This document shows positions 52,686-62,044 of a DNA stretch of 64,000 bases, piece by piece. Origin of the DNA: Advenella mimigardefordensis DPN7 (lineage in GTDB: Bacteria > Pseudomonadota > Gammaproteobacteria > Burkholderiales > Burkholderiaceae_B). Under the pieces are notes generated by a model that was given only the letters and a program-made list of their open reading frames with translations, did no database searches and was not told where the DNA came from. The position numbers and the translations under genes were made by a program. The stretch lies in assembly GCF_000521505.1 (NCBI RefSeq), contig NZ_CP003915.1, positions 4,030,001 to 4,094,000 on the forward strand. Reading direction: 5' to 3'. The first letter of the stretch is position 1; each line of letters starts with the position of its first letter.

Positions 52686-53448
52686 TTGCGCCGCCATCAA
52701 TCAGCAGGCTGGCGCCGGTTATGGAGCGTGCCGCATCGCTGGCCAGATAGACAGCCATGGAAGCGATTTCTTCGGGCTTGTTGAAACTGTCGATTGCACG
52801 CAGGCCGCGCTGCCCTTCCGCATGAGGGCCGCTGGCCGGGTTCATATCGGTGTCGGTCGAACCAGGCTGAATAATATTCACTGTGATACCACGTGGCCCC
52901 AGATCGCGCGCTGCGCCTTTGGTGAGCCCCCACACCGCAGCCTTGCTCATGGCGTAAAGCGACATACCCGGACTGGGTACTTTTTCAGCCAGATTGCTGC
53001 CGATATTGATAATGCGTCCGCCTTCGGTCATCACCTGCGCCGCGCGCTGGATGGCGGCAAAAACCGCACGGGCGTTCACGCCCATCTGACGCTCATAATC
53101 ATCCAATGTGAACTCGCCGGTTGGCTTCAATTCGAAAATACCCGCGTTATTCACCAGAATATCCAGCTTGCCAAAATGCGCAGCGGTTGTGGAAACCGCT
53201 TCCTGCACAGCAACGGGATCCAGGCTGTCCACCTGCAAGGCCAGTGTTGCCGGGGCCGATTGTGAGCTCGCAGTAGATGTGCTTTTTGCCGCATCCAGCT
53301 CAGCCGCCAGTGCCTGCGCCGCCGCGCCCGAGCTTGAATAGGTGAAGGCAACGCTGGCGCCTTCCCTTGCCAGGTGACGCACAATGGCCGCGCCAATTCC
53401 ACGTGAACCGCCGGTAACCAGCGCTGTTTTTCCTGAGAGCAGAGACAT
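52678..53448 (-). CDS. Short-chain dehydrogenase/reductase (SDR)
   Basis: A classical SDR of 256 residues: NAD(P) loop TGGSRGIG (12-19), NNAG (100-103), and catalytic Ser141, Tyr155 and Lys159 in INIGSNLA and SLYAMSKA. It would oxidise or reduce an alcohol/carbonyl pair; the substrate is unknown. The Ser-rich insert near 56-65 is unusual for this short loop. It shares a 95-base divergent control region with the TetR gene and continues into the MFS exporter gene, so it may chemically modify the compound the exporter handles. Confidence 0.88.
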   Translation of the reverse strand: MSLLSGKTALVTGGSRGIGAAIVRHLAREGASVAFTYSSSGAAAQALAAELDAAKSTSTASSQSAPATLALQVDSLDPVAVQEAVSTTAAHFGKLDILVNNAGIFELKPTGEFTLDDYERQMGVNARAVFAAIQRAAQVMTEGGRIINIGSNLAEKVPSPGMSLYAMSKAAVWGLTKGAARDLGPRGITVNIIQPGSTDTDMNPASGPHAEGQRGLRAIDSFNKPEEIASMAVYLASDAARSITGASLLIDGGANV

Positions 53449-53533
53449 AACGATTTCCTTTTTTAATGATCGTTATATAATCCTAAATTGGAATAATGCA
53501 CTGCGTCAACATATTTTTTGAACAATCGTTATA
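53447..53533. promoter_or_regulatory. Candidate TetR operators in divergent promoter
   Basis: ATCGTTATA occurs as a direct repeat at 53469-53477 and 53525-53533. An inverted near-copy, ATAACGATT (53447-53455), overlaps the SDR start codon. Three related half-sites in an 87-base AT-rich spacer between a TetR gene and its divergent target are consistent with autoregulatory operators (inference). Confidence 0.5.
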
Positions 53534-53543
53534 ATATTTAATT

Positions 53544-54146
53544 ATGGTAACCAGAGGCCGCCCCCGCAACTTCGACAGAGATGCTGTTCTACGCGCCGCC
53601 ATGCAGCTGTTTCAGGCGCATGGCTACGAAGGTACATCCATGGCAGACCTTACAGCGGCCATGGGTATCCCCGCGCCCAGCCTTTACAACGCGTTCGGCA
53701 ACAAGGAAGGCTTATTCAGGGAAACAGTTCAGTATTACGTCTGTCATGACGGCAGTGCAACCGCCCGTGCCCTGCGTGAGCAGCCAACGGCGCGCAAGGC
53801 AATTGAAATAATGATGCGCGAGGCACTGGGGCCCGCCACCGATACGCGCCCGCCGCAGGGTTGCCTGGTGGTGCTGGGTGCCACCAATTGCGCCGAGGAA
53901 CACCGCGAGGTGGATGATTTTCTGAAGGGACTGCGCCGGGGCAATGACGAAGCCATCCTGCAGCGGTTATGCAGAGCACAGGCTGAAAAGGAAATACCAG
54001 ACTCCGTGGATACGGCGGCACTGGCCAGTTTTTATGCCACGCTGATGAACGGCCTTGCCATACAGGTACGCGATGGCGTGCCGCGTGCAGTACTTGAAAA
54101 AGTAATAGAAACGGCCATGGCCGCCTGGCCGGGTCAAACGAACTAA
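53544..54146 (+). CDS. TetR/AcrR-family repressor
   Basis: 200 residues with an N-terminal helix-turn-helix (about 10-55: FQAHGYEGTSMADLTAAMGI then PAPSLYNAFGNKEGLFRETV), typical of TetR, and a helical ligand-binding C-domain. It is divergent from the SDR-MFS operon, and repeats in the spacer look like operators. It probably represses that operon until an organic inducer binds. The C-domain resembles TetR_C regulators of redox/SDR genes but I cannot name the ligand. Confidence 0.88.
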   Translation: MVTRGRPRNFDRDAVLRAAMQLFQAHGYEGTSMADLTAAMGIPAPSLYNAFGNKEGLFRETVQYYVCHDGSATARALREQPTARKAIEIMMREALGPATDTRPPQGCLVVLGATNCAEEHREVDDFLKGLRRGNDEAILQRLCRAQAEKEIPDSVDTAALASFYATLMNGLAIQVRDGVPRAVLEKVIETAMAAWPGQTN

Positions 54147-54306
54147 CTATCGATTTTCCGGTTTACACATCGTATTCACCGCAAAATTTGCGGTGAATAT
54201 AGCCGGTAATCTCCGCAATGTCCCGTCAGCCCGGCATGCGCATGTTGATGCGCCTGCCCGATCGATGATGAACTCCTCACCCGAACAGTGCGCAATCCCG
54301 CCCTGA

Positions 54307-54750
54307 TTATCCCGCAACAATATCACACGGCGCGCTCCCCGCCGGCGCTTGCCGTACCCGCCCCATAAACGCCCATTGGTATCGTGCCACGTCACTTCCC
54401 TGAGCAAGCGCCCGGCGTATCCATTGCCCTGCTTCGCAGCGATCAGCTTTGACGCCATCGCCATAAAGGGTCGGGCCCACCAGCAGGGCCATACCAAGCA
54501 TTTCCTGTGCCGGTAAATGATTGGCGCCTGCTGCGGATCGCAACAACGTCAGCATCTCGTCATAATGCCCGTTTGTCTGTGCTTCGAGCGCCAGCTGAAA
54601 TGTCTGACCCGGCGATACGCTCCCGTTCGCCAGTGCAGATGTTGATGCTGACATTCCATACACTGCACACCCAAGCAACACCACCACCCAGTATGTGCGC
54701 AATACCGAGCACAAATGTTCGATTCCGTCTTTTAAACATGTTGTTCCCAT
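54307..54750 (-). CDS. Exported small repeat (Sel1/TPR-like) protein
   Basis: 147 residues from the second ATG (54750), which has GGGGAG six bases upstream; the first ATG would sit directly on that site. A hydrophobic leader (TYWVVVLLGCAVYGMSAS) ends near ALA-NGS, so the protein is exported. The mature part has helical pairs (GQTFQLALEAQTNGHYDEML, AAGANHLPAQEMLGMALLVG, CEAGQWIRRALAQGSDVARY) in the style of Sel1/TPR repeats, which bind partner proteins. The function is unknown. The 160 bases downstream (54147-54306) hold nothing I can support. Confidence 0.65.
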   Translation of the reverse strand: MGTTCLKDGIEHLCSVLRTYWVVVLLGCAVYGMSASTSALANGSVSPGQTFQLALEAQTNGHYDEMLTLLRSAAGANHLPAQEMLGMALLVGPTLYGDGVKADRCEAGQWIRRALAQGSDVARYQWAFMGRVRQAPAGSAPCDIVAG

Positions 54751-54855
54751 CACCATCTCCCCTTAGTGTGTACGAGAGTAATTCTGGCGTATATGGGCAT
54801 TCGTGAAAAGACGGATTATCCGTAGCGTGCCTAAGGCAAACCCTGAGGACGTTAT

Positions 54856-56181
54856 TTATAGCAACCCACGCGGCTGCTTCAATCCCAGATTCTCGCGCAA
54901 GGTGCGTCCTTCATACTCTGTGCGAAACAGGCCGCGCCGACGCAGTTCCGGCAGCACATCTTCAATGAAATCATCCAGTCCCCCAGGCAGCCACGGCGAC
55001 ATGATATTGAAGCCATCGGCACCGCCCTCTTCGAACCACTGCTGCAACTGATCCGCAATTTGCGAGGGCGTTCCCACGACCTGCTGATGGCCACGCGCGC
55101 CTGAGATACGCAGATAAAGCTCACGGATGGTCAGGTTGTCGCGATGCGCCAGATCTGCCAGCAATTGCTGACGGCTCTTGCCGCCATTGGTAGCGGGCAA
55201 ATCGGGAAGCGGGCCATCCACCGGGTAGCCCGATAAATCGGCTCCGATCATATTGGACAAAAGCGATACGCCCACAACTGGATCGATCAGACTTTGCAGT
55301 TTCTCAAATTTTTCCTCGGCTTCGGCCAGCGTGCGGCCTACAACGGGAAAGATGCCCGGCATGATTTTTACATCATCCGCCTCACGCCCATGGCGTTGTA
55401 CGCGGTCCTTGATGTCCGAATAGAACGATCTGGCGTCGTCGAAGGTCTGATGGGCAACAAAAATGACTTCTGCCGTGCGCCCTGCCAGGTCGCGACCGGC
55501 TTCGGATGCGCCTGCCTGAACCACCACCGGCCTGCCCTGCGGCGAACGGGCCACGTTTAGCGGTCCGCGCACAGAAAAATGCTTGCCTTTATGATTCAGC
55601 ACCCGCAATTTTTCTGTGTCATAGAAAATGCCCGACGCCTTATCGCGCAGCAGGGCATTCTCCCCCCAGCTTTCCCACAAGCCCACCACCACGTCATGAA
55701 ACTCGGCCGCCCGCTCATAGCGCTCATTATGCGCGGGGTGCTGTTCGAAATTGAAGTTCTGCGCCTCGGCTTCGCTGCTGGAGGTCACCAAATTCCATCC
55801 GGCCCGCCCGCCACTGATCAAATCGAGCGTTGCGAACTTGCGCGCCAGATTATAGGGCTCATTGAAGGTGCTGGAGGCGGTGGCAATCAGACCAATGCGT
55901 TCAGTCAATGCAGCCAGAGCCGGCAGTACGGTCAGCGGTTCCAGTTGGTCGGCCCTGGCGGTACGCGCCAGGAACGGCAGATGCGAACTGCGTACGCCAA
56001 CCGAATCGGCAAAGAAGATCGCATCGAATTTAGCCGCTTCGGCACGCCGGGCGAGATCGGCATAATGCGCGAAATTGGTTCCTGCATCGGCCTGTGCCTC
56101 GGGGTGCCGCCAGGCGGCAATATGGTGACCGGTCTGCATCAGAAATGCACCCAGCTTAATCTGCTTCAGGGGTTTGCCCAT
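54856..56181 (-). CDS. LLM-class flavin-dependent monooxygenase (NtaA/SnaA/SoxA type)
   Basis: 441 residues of the FMNH2-dependent monooxygenase class: GAFLMQTGHHIAAWRHP, FFADSVGV, NLARKFATLDLISGGRAGWN with LVTSSSEAEAQNFN, QAGASEAGRDLAGRTAEVIF, and the C-terminal GFNIMSPWLPGGLDDFIEDV. Relatives cleave C-S or C-N bonds. It is the last gene of the SsuABC-type operon, 26 bases after the ATPase gene, which supports oxidative release of sulfite or a similar group from an imported organosulfur compound. A flavin reductase is not in the window. Confidence 0.87.
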   Translation of the reverse strand: MGKPLKQIKLGAFLMQTGHHIAAWRHPEAQADAGTNFAHYADLARRAEAAKFDAIFFADSVGVRSSHLPFLARTARADQLEPLTVLPALAALTERIGLIATASSTFNEPYNLARKFATLDLISGGRAGWNLVTSSSEAEAQNFNFEQHPAHNERYERAAEFHDVVVGLWESWGENALLRDKASGIFYDTEKLRVLNHKGKHFSVRGPLNVARSPQGRPVVVQAGASEAGRDLAGRTAEVIFVAHQTFDDARSFYSDIKDRVQRHGREADDVKIMPGIFPVVGRTLAEAEEKFEKLQSLIDPVVGVSLLSNMIGADLSGYPVDGPLPDLPATNGGKSRQQLLADLAHRDNLTIRELYLRISGARGHQQVVGTPSQIADQLQQWFEEGGADGFNIMSPWLPGGLDDFIEDVLPELRRRGLFRTEYEGRTLRENLGLKQPRGLL

Positions 56182-56207
56182 GGATTGACTCGTATAAAAG
56201 AAAGAAA

Positions 56208-57155
56208 TTACCAGGCCATCGCCAGATCGGCCAGTGACCGGGGATATGGGCCGGAGGTAACGGCACGGGCCGGTTTGTCAACTTCGTTAGGATCGAAGTC
56301 CAGAAAATCACTCAACACATCGTCCCGCAACTGGATGAAGCGCGGATCGCTGCGATTGCGCTGGCGCGGCAGGTCTACCGGTACCGTGCGCCGGATGCGG
56401 CCCGGGTGCGGCTGCATCACCACGACCTGATCGCCCAGAAACACCGCTTCATCAACATCATGCGTGACCAGCAGCATGGTGATTTGCTCTTTCTGCCAGA
56501 TATCCTGCAGTTCAACCTGCAACCGTGATCGTGTCAGGGCGTCCAGCGCACCAAAAGGCTCGTCCAGCAACAGGATGCGCGGACGATTGACCAGTCCACG
56601 CGCAATCGCCACGCGCTGCGCCATGCCGCCGGAAATCTGATGAGGATAGGATTGCTCAAACCCCTCCAGCCCAACCAGTGCAATATGTTCCGCGATCAAA
56701 TCACGCTTTTGCGCCGCATTAAAAGGCGCATTGCGTAATGCCACCCCGACATTCTGCGCCACCGTGAGCCAGGGAAACAGGCGGTGGTCCTGAAAAACAA
56801 TGCCACGCTCGCGGCTGGTGCCGACAACCGCCTGCCCGCCGGTCAGTATCTGTCCTTCAAATTCGCTATCCAGCCCCAGAATCAACCGCAACAGCGTGGA
56901 TTTGCCGCAACCGCTGGCACCCACGATGCTCACGAACTGGCCAGCCGGTACAGTCAGATTGATATTGTCCAGCACCTGCAACACGCCGCCGCTGGCCTGC
57001 TGGCTGGCGTACCGCTTGCCCAGCCCAATGATGTCCAGATCATTGGATGCCCTGCCGGCCTCCAAATGAACAGGCGACGAAGTGGCGGATGCCGCTGAAC
57101 TGCCGGTCGCCGTGACCGTATCGTCGCCGCGTTGCCTGAATTGAAATTGCGCCAT
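56208..57155 (-). CDS. SsuB/TauB-type ABC transporter ATPase
   Basis: 315 residues from MAQFQF, chosen because AAGGAG lies eight bases upstream; the open frame extends 36 codons further without such a site. Walker A is GASGCGKST (79-87), signature ISGGMAQ (174-180), Walker B ILLLDEP (194-200), H-loop His232. The DHRLFPWLTVAQNV Q-loop is typical of the nitrate/sulfonate/taurine branch. The first about 40 residues are a low-complexity Ser/Thr/Ala extension not needed for the ATPase fold. It drives the two permeases encoded upstream. Confidence 0.87.
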   Translation of the reverse strand: MAQFQFRQRGDDTVTATGSSAASATSSPVHLEAGRASNDLDIIGLGKRYASQQASGGVLQVLDNINLTVPAGQFVSIVGASGCGKSTLLRLILGLDSEFEGQILTGGQAVVGTSRERGIVFQDHRLFPWLTVAQNVGVALRNAPFNAAQKRDLIAEHIALVGLEGFEQSYPHQISGGMAQRVAIARGLVNRPRILLLDEPFGALDALTRSRLQVELQDIWQKEQITMLLVTHDVDEAVFLGDQVVVMQPHPGRIRRTVPVDLPRQRNRSDPRFIQLRDDVLSDFLDFDPNEVDKPARAVTSGPYPRSLADLAMAW

Positions 57156-57207
57156 AGATAAAACTCCTTGCATTACAGTCTCTGTGAGATTGATGATCTG
57201 CAGAAAA

Positions 57208-58032
57208 TTAAAGTTGACCCCGACCGCGTGCGATGCGACGTTCAAACACGCGAGCCAGTGCATTCATCAGCCAGCCCACCAGGCCGATAACCACCATCCC
57301 GAAAATCACCAGATCCATACGAAAATGCTCACTCCCTTCAATCAGCGTATTACCAATTCCCTGCCCGGCCACCAGCAGGTATTCGGCACCGATCGTCGCC
57401 AGCCAGGAATAAATAAGCGCCAGGTAAATGCCGGTGAAAATCGCGGGCACAGCCGCAGGCAACACCACCCGCGTGACTGTTTGCCAGCGCGTATAGCCAT
57501 AAACCCGTGCCACTTCCAGCAGGCTGGCGGGTGTGCTGCGAATACCGTCGCTGGTGTTGACCACCACCGGCACTAGGGCCGCCAGTGACAAAAACACCAC
57601 TTTGGCCACATCACCCAGCCCGAACCACACCGAAATCAATGGGATCCACGCGAACAGGGATATTTGCTTGAAGGTATTGAAACTGGGGCCGACCATCCGG
57701 TTAAATAGCGGCAGAAAACCCAGCAAGCCACCCAGTATCAGCCCACTGACCGTGCCAATCGCAAAGCCGGTTAACTCCCGTGCCAGGCTGGCGCCCAGTG
57801 CAACCCATACCTGCCCGGTGGAAAACTGCTCAATGGCCGTGTCCAGGACTTTTCCGGGAGACACCAGTAACGCCGAATTGACCACGCCAGCTCGGGAGGC
57901 GAGCCACCACAAGGCGATTGCCGCCAGCGGCAACACCAGGCCACGCCAGCGCTTGTCAGCACGCACCTTGAGCGGTGCACCCGTCTCGCTGGCCACAGCA
58001 GCGCTCGAAGAAGACAAAGAAACCGCACTCAT
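57208..58032 (-). CDS. SsuC/TauC-type ABC transporter permease (second)
   Basis: 274 residues, about six helices, with the binding-protein-dependent permease (EAA) loop near 170-200: NTSDGIRSTPASLLEVARVY then GYTRWQTVTRVVLPAAVPAI. This is the typical EAA---G sequence of sulfonate/taurine/nitrate importers. The ATG overlaps the stop of the other permease gene by 4 bases, so a heterodimeric channel is likely. Confidence 0.87.
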   Translation of the reverse strand: MSAVSLSSSSAAVASETGAPLKVRADKRWRGLVLPLAAIALWWLASRAGVVNSALLVSPGKVLDTAIEQFSTGQVWVALGASLARELTGFAIGTVSGLILGGLLGFLPLFNRMVGPSFNTFKQISLFAWIPLISVWFGLGDVAKVVFLSLAALVPVVVNTSDGIRSTPASLLEVARVYGYTRWQTVTRVVLPAAVPAIFTGIYLALIYSWLATIGAEYLLVAGQGIGNTLIEGSEHFRMDLVIFGMVVIGLVGWLMNALARVFERRIARGRGQL

Positions 58033-58886
58033 CGCACACCTCCCTGGATCGTAGCCTGATGCCGGATGACGCGGTTTTCAGCAAAGTCCAGCAGCCGGTC
58101 TATCGCATAGCCTATGGCCCCAACGACGATCACCGCCGCCATCACCAGATCAAGCTGGAACAACTGCCGCCCGTAAACAATCAGATAGCCCAGCCCTTCG
58201 CTGGACGCCACCAGCTCCACGACCACCAGCGACAGCCAGGCCTTGGTAAAGCCAAGCCGCAAGCCCGTGAACAGAGTGGTTGTCGCCAAAGGCAAGATCA
58301 CTTCAAACACTTCCTGACGACGGCTGTACCCATAAACCTCGGCCACTTCCCTCAGCGCCGGTGGTGCCTGACGAAAACCCTGCACGGTATTGAGCGTGAC
58401 AGGCACCAATGCCGCCTTGGCAATCAGGATGTATTTAAGCGGCTCGCCGATACCCACCAGTAACAGAACAAAGGGCAGCCAACCCAGCACCGGAATCTGC
58501 ACCAGCGCGTTGAACGTTGGCAGCAAATACGCTTCGATCCGGCGTGACAGACCCATGGCGCATCCCAGCAAAAGACCCAATAAGGCCCCGGCGACAAAAC
58601 CCAGCAGCACGCGACGCATACTGGCCTCGACATTCAGCCAAAGATCGCCATTGGCAGCCAGGTCGCCAAGCGTCTGCCACACGAATGCCGGCGGCGGCAG
58701 AACCTGCGGTGAAATCCAGCCCTGGCTGGCGCCGGTCTGCCAAAGCGCCAGCAGTGCGATGGGCAGGAGCCAGGGCAACAGACGGTCACCCACGCTCTTC
58801 AGAATCTGATTGCGAGTATCTGCTGATGTGCTTGCGGGCTTTGCCGCGATGGCGGTGTGCGTATTGAGCGAAGAGCTTTGTATCAT
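58029..58886 (-). CDS. SsuC/TauC-type ABC transporter permease (first)
   Basis: 285 residues, about six helices, EAA loop NTVQGFRQAPPALREVAEVY and GYSRRQEVFEVILPLATTTL. It is related to the neighbouring permease but clearly diverged; paired, non-identical permeases of this class are less common than homodimers. A hydrophilic N-terminus of about 30 residues precedes helix 1. It starts 12 bases after the binding-protein gene ends. Confidence 0.87.
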   Translation of the reverse strand: MIQSSSLNTHTAIAAKPASTSADTRNQILKSVGDRLLPWLLPIALLALWQTGASQGWISPQVLPPPAFVWQTLGDLAANGDLWLNVEASMRRVLLGFVAGALLGLLLGCAMGLSRRIEAYLLPTFNALVQIPVLGWLPFVLLLVGIGEPLKYILIAKAALVPVTLNTVQGFRQAPPALREVAEVYGYSRRQEVFEVILPLATTTLFTGLRLGFTKAWLSLVVVELVASSEGLGYLIVYGRQLFQLDLVMAAVIVVGAIGYAIDRLLDFAENRVIRHQATIQGGVR

Positions 58887-58898
58887 GACCGTTCTCCG

Positions 58899-60029
58899 CT
58901 AGCCGCCACTGCCGGAGGCGACTGTCTGTGCTTGTCCTTGTGCTTGCGCTTGTGGCTCCGGCTGGCCCTTCACATCAAAACGTGTCCAGCGATGTTCCAG
59001 GCCCAGCTTTTTGAGCGACTTTTGCAGGTAGCTCGGATCAAACCAGTCGTCGACAGAGACGTCGCGACGAATCAGCTTAAGCTTGAGTGCGTCACGCACC
59101 ACCGCCTTGTAGCGTCCGATGGCGAAGTCATCGATTAACGGCGAATTGCGTACAGCAAGCTGCTGGTTCGCAAATTCGGCTACGTATGATTCGTAGGGCG
59201 TACCGCTACGTGCCCACAGCTTGAACAGCGCATCGCGATTTTTCTCGTCGGACGCCCAGTCCGCCGCACGCACGAAGACATCCACAACCCGCTGAACGGC
59301 TTCCGGATGTTCGTTGGCGAACTCATCCCGTACGTGCAGATGTGCCTGACGCGTGAAAGACGGGTCCTGTCCCTGGGTGGAATACGCAATCCGCACCAGA
59401 CCCTCATCACGCAGCTTGAAAAACTCCGGTCCGCCAAAAGCCGCATCAACGCCCTTGGAGGCCAGGGCTGCCTGCGCACTACCGGTATCCAGATTGATCC
59501 CCTTGATGTCACGCTCCTGCAAGCCGTGCGCATTCAGCAGGTTATTGGCAACCAGATGACCGTTGGTACCACGAAAGATGGACACGCGTTTGCCTTTCAG
59601 GTCTTCAATCGACTTGATGTCAGAATCAGGGGGCGTCACCACATACAGATTGTTGCGTGCGCCGCTAATCAGCAGAATGCGGGTCTTCAGGCCATTGGCG
59701 CGCCCCACCACAGAAGGCAGGTCACCATGATAGGCAAAATCAATCTGCTTGTTCGATAGCGCTTCATTAACGGCCGGCCCCGCTCCCTTGAAAAACAACC
59801 ACTCCACCTTTACCCCATCGGGCTTGAATTCCTCTTCCAGCCAGCCGTTCAGGCGCGCCACTGATCCCGGCGAACCACCCCAGGAAATAGGATTGCCACC
59901 GCCAGCGGTTGCCACACCGATGCGAACGGTAGTCAGGGGCTCGGCTTGCGCCAGGGAAGAAACAACGCCCACGGTCAGAACGGTGGCCAGTAAAGCCAAC
60001 ACGCGTCGGCGAAATAAAGTAAATTGCAT
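58899..60029 (-). CDS. SsuA-like periplasmic sulfonate-type binding protein
   Basis: 376 residues from MQFTLFRRR; an AGGAA eight bases upstream favours this ATG over one eight codons earlier. The signal peptide ends near AQA-EPL (about 29). The mature part opens TTVRIGVATAGGGNP and includes AGPAVNEALSNKQIDFAYHG, DLKGKRVSIFRGTNGHLVAN and RDEFANEHPEAVQRVVDVFV, as in aliphatic-sulfonate receptors. A Gln/Ala-rich tail (EPQAQAQGQAQTVASGSGG) is unusual. It delivers ligand to the two permeases encoded next. Confidence 0.85.
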   Translation of the reverse strand: MQFTLFRRRVLALLATVLTVGVVSSLAQAEPLTTVRIGVATAGGGNPISWGGSPGSVARLNGWLEEEFKPDGVKVEWLFFKGAGPAVNEALSNKQIDFAYHGDLPSVVGRANGLKTRILLISGARNNLYVVTPPDSDIKSIEDLKGKRVSIFRGTNGHLVANNLLNAHGLQERDIKGINLDTGSAQAALASKGVDAAFGGPEFFKLRDEGLVRIAYSTQGQDPSFTRQAHLHVRDEFANEHPEAVQRVVDVFVRAADWASDEKNRDALFKLWARSGTPYESYVAEFANQQLAVRNSPLIDDFAIGRYKAVVRDALKLKLIRRDVSVDDWFDPSYLQKSLKKLGLEHRWTRFDVKGQPEPQAQAQGQAQTVASGSGG

Positions 60030-60131
60030 CTGAAAAATTCCTGCGTTGATCATTTGATTGGAAGTGGCCCGGATTGCTTGCGGTCATCCGGGCGCTTTCG
60101 GGTCGCCCGGATCAGCCGAATTCCACCAGCG

Positions 60132-61643
60132 TCATTTAGTGTGTGACGAACTCAACTTCTGTTCGATTGCAGTTCCCTTGAAAAACTGCGGATTAGCCTC
60201 TGTATAGAAGCGATACGGATTGTCAAACACCAGCGCCTTGAAGTCTGCGGCGGTGATCACGCCCTGCTCTACCAGATCCCAGCTCTCAGCCAGGGGTTCG
60301 GTCAGGTCCGGCACGTCCCAGTGACCAATATCAGACGACCAGATGGCATTGATTTTTGCATTAAGCGGATTCAGCTTTGCGTTGAATGCTGAAGCGACAG
60401 TGCGATCGTCCGACTCCGAACCGAAATAGAAACTATCAACCCAGCGTGTTTTGATGTCCTCGGGCGATTCGATACCGGCCAGCGCAAAGTCATCAATCTC
60501 GTCCTCATTGGGATCACGACTGTGCGGCAGCGCAGAAACACCCAGGCTATCGAGCAGCAAGGTGCTTTTATCCAGTGTGCGATCCTTGATCAAATCCTTG
60601 CCATAGCGCTGGAACAGGTTTTCCAGTAACTCCAGGTCGGCATTGGCCGGATTGTAATTGTGTACCGCTTCGCGATTGCGCTTATCCCAGCGATCCAGCA
60701 GGTGCGTGAACACATGTGCGCCCCAATCGGCGCCCCCTTCAAGCAAGGCCACGCGCAAGCCCGGAAACCGTCTGGTTACGCCACCGAAAAACAATGCCTT
60801 GGCAAAGGCCTGAGAGCCGTCAGCAAAATGACCGATGTGGTTGTACATGTAATTGCTGATCGAATGGCGGCCGGTCCAGCCCTGGCTGCCGTAATGCGTG
60901 GTCACGGGTACGCCCAGCTCAACCACTTTCGCCCAGAACGGATCATAGTCGTACTCACTATCGATTCCATAAAAATCGGTATAGTGGGCATATTTGGCCA
61001 CCTCCGGGTGATCCGCTGCTGGGTACTTATCGGCCACCGAGGGAATCGGTCGTTTTACGCCGCCGGCAATATTGATCACCTTCAGGCCCAGTGTCTTGAC
61101 CGCAAACTCCAGTTCTTCGATTCCCTCTTCGGGCGTATGCAAAGGAATGCCCGCAACGGGTGTGAGCCGATCGCTGTACTTGCTGTACTGATCTGCGTGA
61201 TAGTGATTAATGGCACGATGCAAAGCCTGACGATGCCGGCCGGCACCAAGAGGTGCCAATACATCGTTGGGAAAGAGCACGGAATAATCTGCACCCTGTT
61301 CGGCCAGCCTTTCTGCCAGTAACGCAGGCAGGGTGTACGTTGCCAGATCAAGTGTATTGCGCGTCACGCGCGCCCACCATGGTGAACGCAGGGTACGGTT
61401 ATAGCGGCGCTCTGCCAGCGTTTGCTGATACCAGTCCTTGCCATTGCTACGCGTATTGAACCGCGAACCCAGCACCTTGCGCAGGGCATCAACCAGCTCA
61501 CCGCCTCCGTACTGCTGGACGTATTCCTCCAGTGCTGGCGTATAGTCGTTTACGTGGACATCGGTATCGATAACAGGATAATCCAGCGTCGCCTTGACAG
61601 CGGTGGATCGGGAGGCTTGTGCGGCGGTAAGGCGATCGTTCAT
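60132..61643 (-). CDS. Amidohydrolase-family (ACMSD-like) metal-dependent hydrolase
   Basis: 503 residues. The TIM-barrel metal motif DTDVHVN (His30) opens the fold; VTTHYGSQGWTG, RVALLEGGADWG and the late IWSSDIGHWDVPD with a conserved Asp are the other metal-site strands of the ACMSD/2-pyrone-dicarboxylate-type branch. It probably hydrolyses or decarboxylates the imported compound or its oxidation product. GGAG sits six bases before the ATG. First gene of the transporter-monooxygenase operon, 102 bases ahead of the binding-protein gene. Confidence 0.82.
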   Translation of the reverse strand: MNDRLTAAQASRSTAVKATLDYPVIDTDVHVNDYTPALEEYVQQYGGGELVDALRKVLGSRFNTRSNGKDWYQQTLAERRYNRTLRSPWWARVTRNTLDLATYTLPALLAERLAEQGADYSVLFPNDVLAPLGAGRHRQALHRAINHYHADQYSKYSDRLTPVAGIPLHTPEEGIEELEFAVKTLGLKVINIAGGVKRPIPSVADKYPAADHPEVAKYAHYTDFYGIDSEYDYDPFWAKVVELGVPVTTHYGSQGWTGRHSISNYMYNHIGHFADGSQAFAKALFFGGVTRRFPGLRVALLEGGADWGAHVFTHLLDRWDKRNREAVHNYNPANADLELLENLFQRYGKDLIKDRTLDKSTLLLDSLGVSALPHSRDPNEDEIDDFALAGIESPEDIKTRWVDSFYFGSESDDRTVASAFNAKLNPLNAKINAIWSSDIGHWDVPDLTEPLAESWDLVEQGVITAADFKALVFDNPYRFYTEANPQFFKGTAIEQKLSSSHTK

Positions 61644-62044
61644 AAGAATCTCCGGTTGAATGACTGGAATGACCCGGACTTGCCGTTAGCACGTAACCGG
61701 TTCATGAAGCTCCATGAACGAGAAAGTATATGACAGGCCAATAATTACCTTAACAATCATTTTCGCCTTTATATATTCAATTATTTTCTTTGTTAACTTT
61801 CTCCAAAGCCAGTATTCGCGCGCCTCTTATAGGAATTAAGAATATTCTAAGCATGTTTTTGTTATATCACATATGAAATTTTCGACTTCATTTACAACGT
61901 CATTTCCGGCAGTGATATCGATACATTAAAGATGTTGTTTGATTCAAAAGGCTTCTTTCATAAGATGTATTTTTAAGTACATCATGAAGCCCTGCTGATT
62001 GCGTGTATATATTGTTATCGTTATAACTATCTTACGGAGAACCC
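61644..62044. promoter_or_regulatory. Divergent control region between amidohydrolase operon and mop
   Basis: 401 AT-rich bases without a gene. It should contain the promoters of both the leftward sulfur-type operon and the rightward mop gene. An inverted repeat, GATGTA/TACATC (61964-61969, 61978-61983), lies about 60 bases upstream of mop and could be an operator. The mop start has GGAG before it. Confidence 0.5.

Noticed and set aside
54147..54497. 116-codon minus-strand frame overlapping the Sel1-like gene
   Set aside because: It overlaps a gene with a signal peptide and good ribosome site in another frame, and its own sequence is not protein-family-like.
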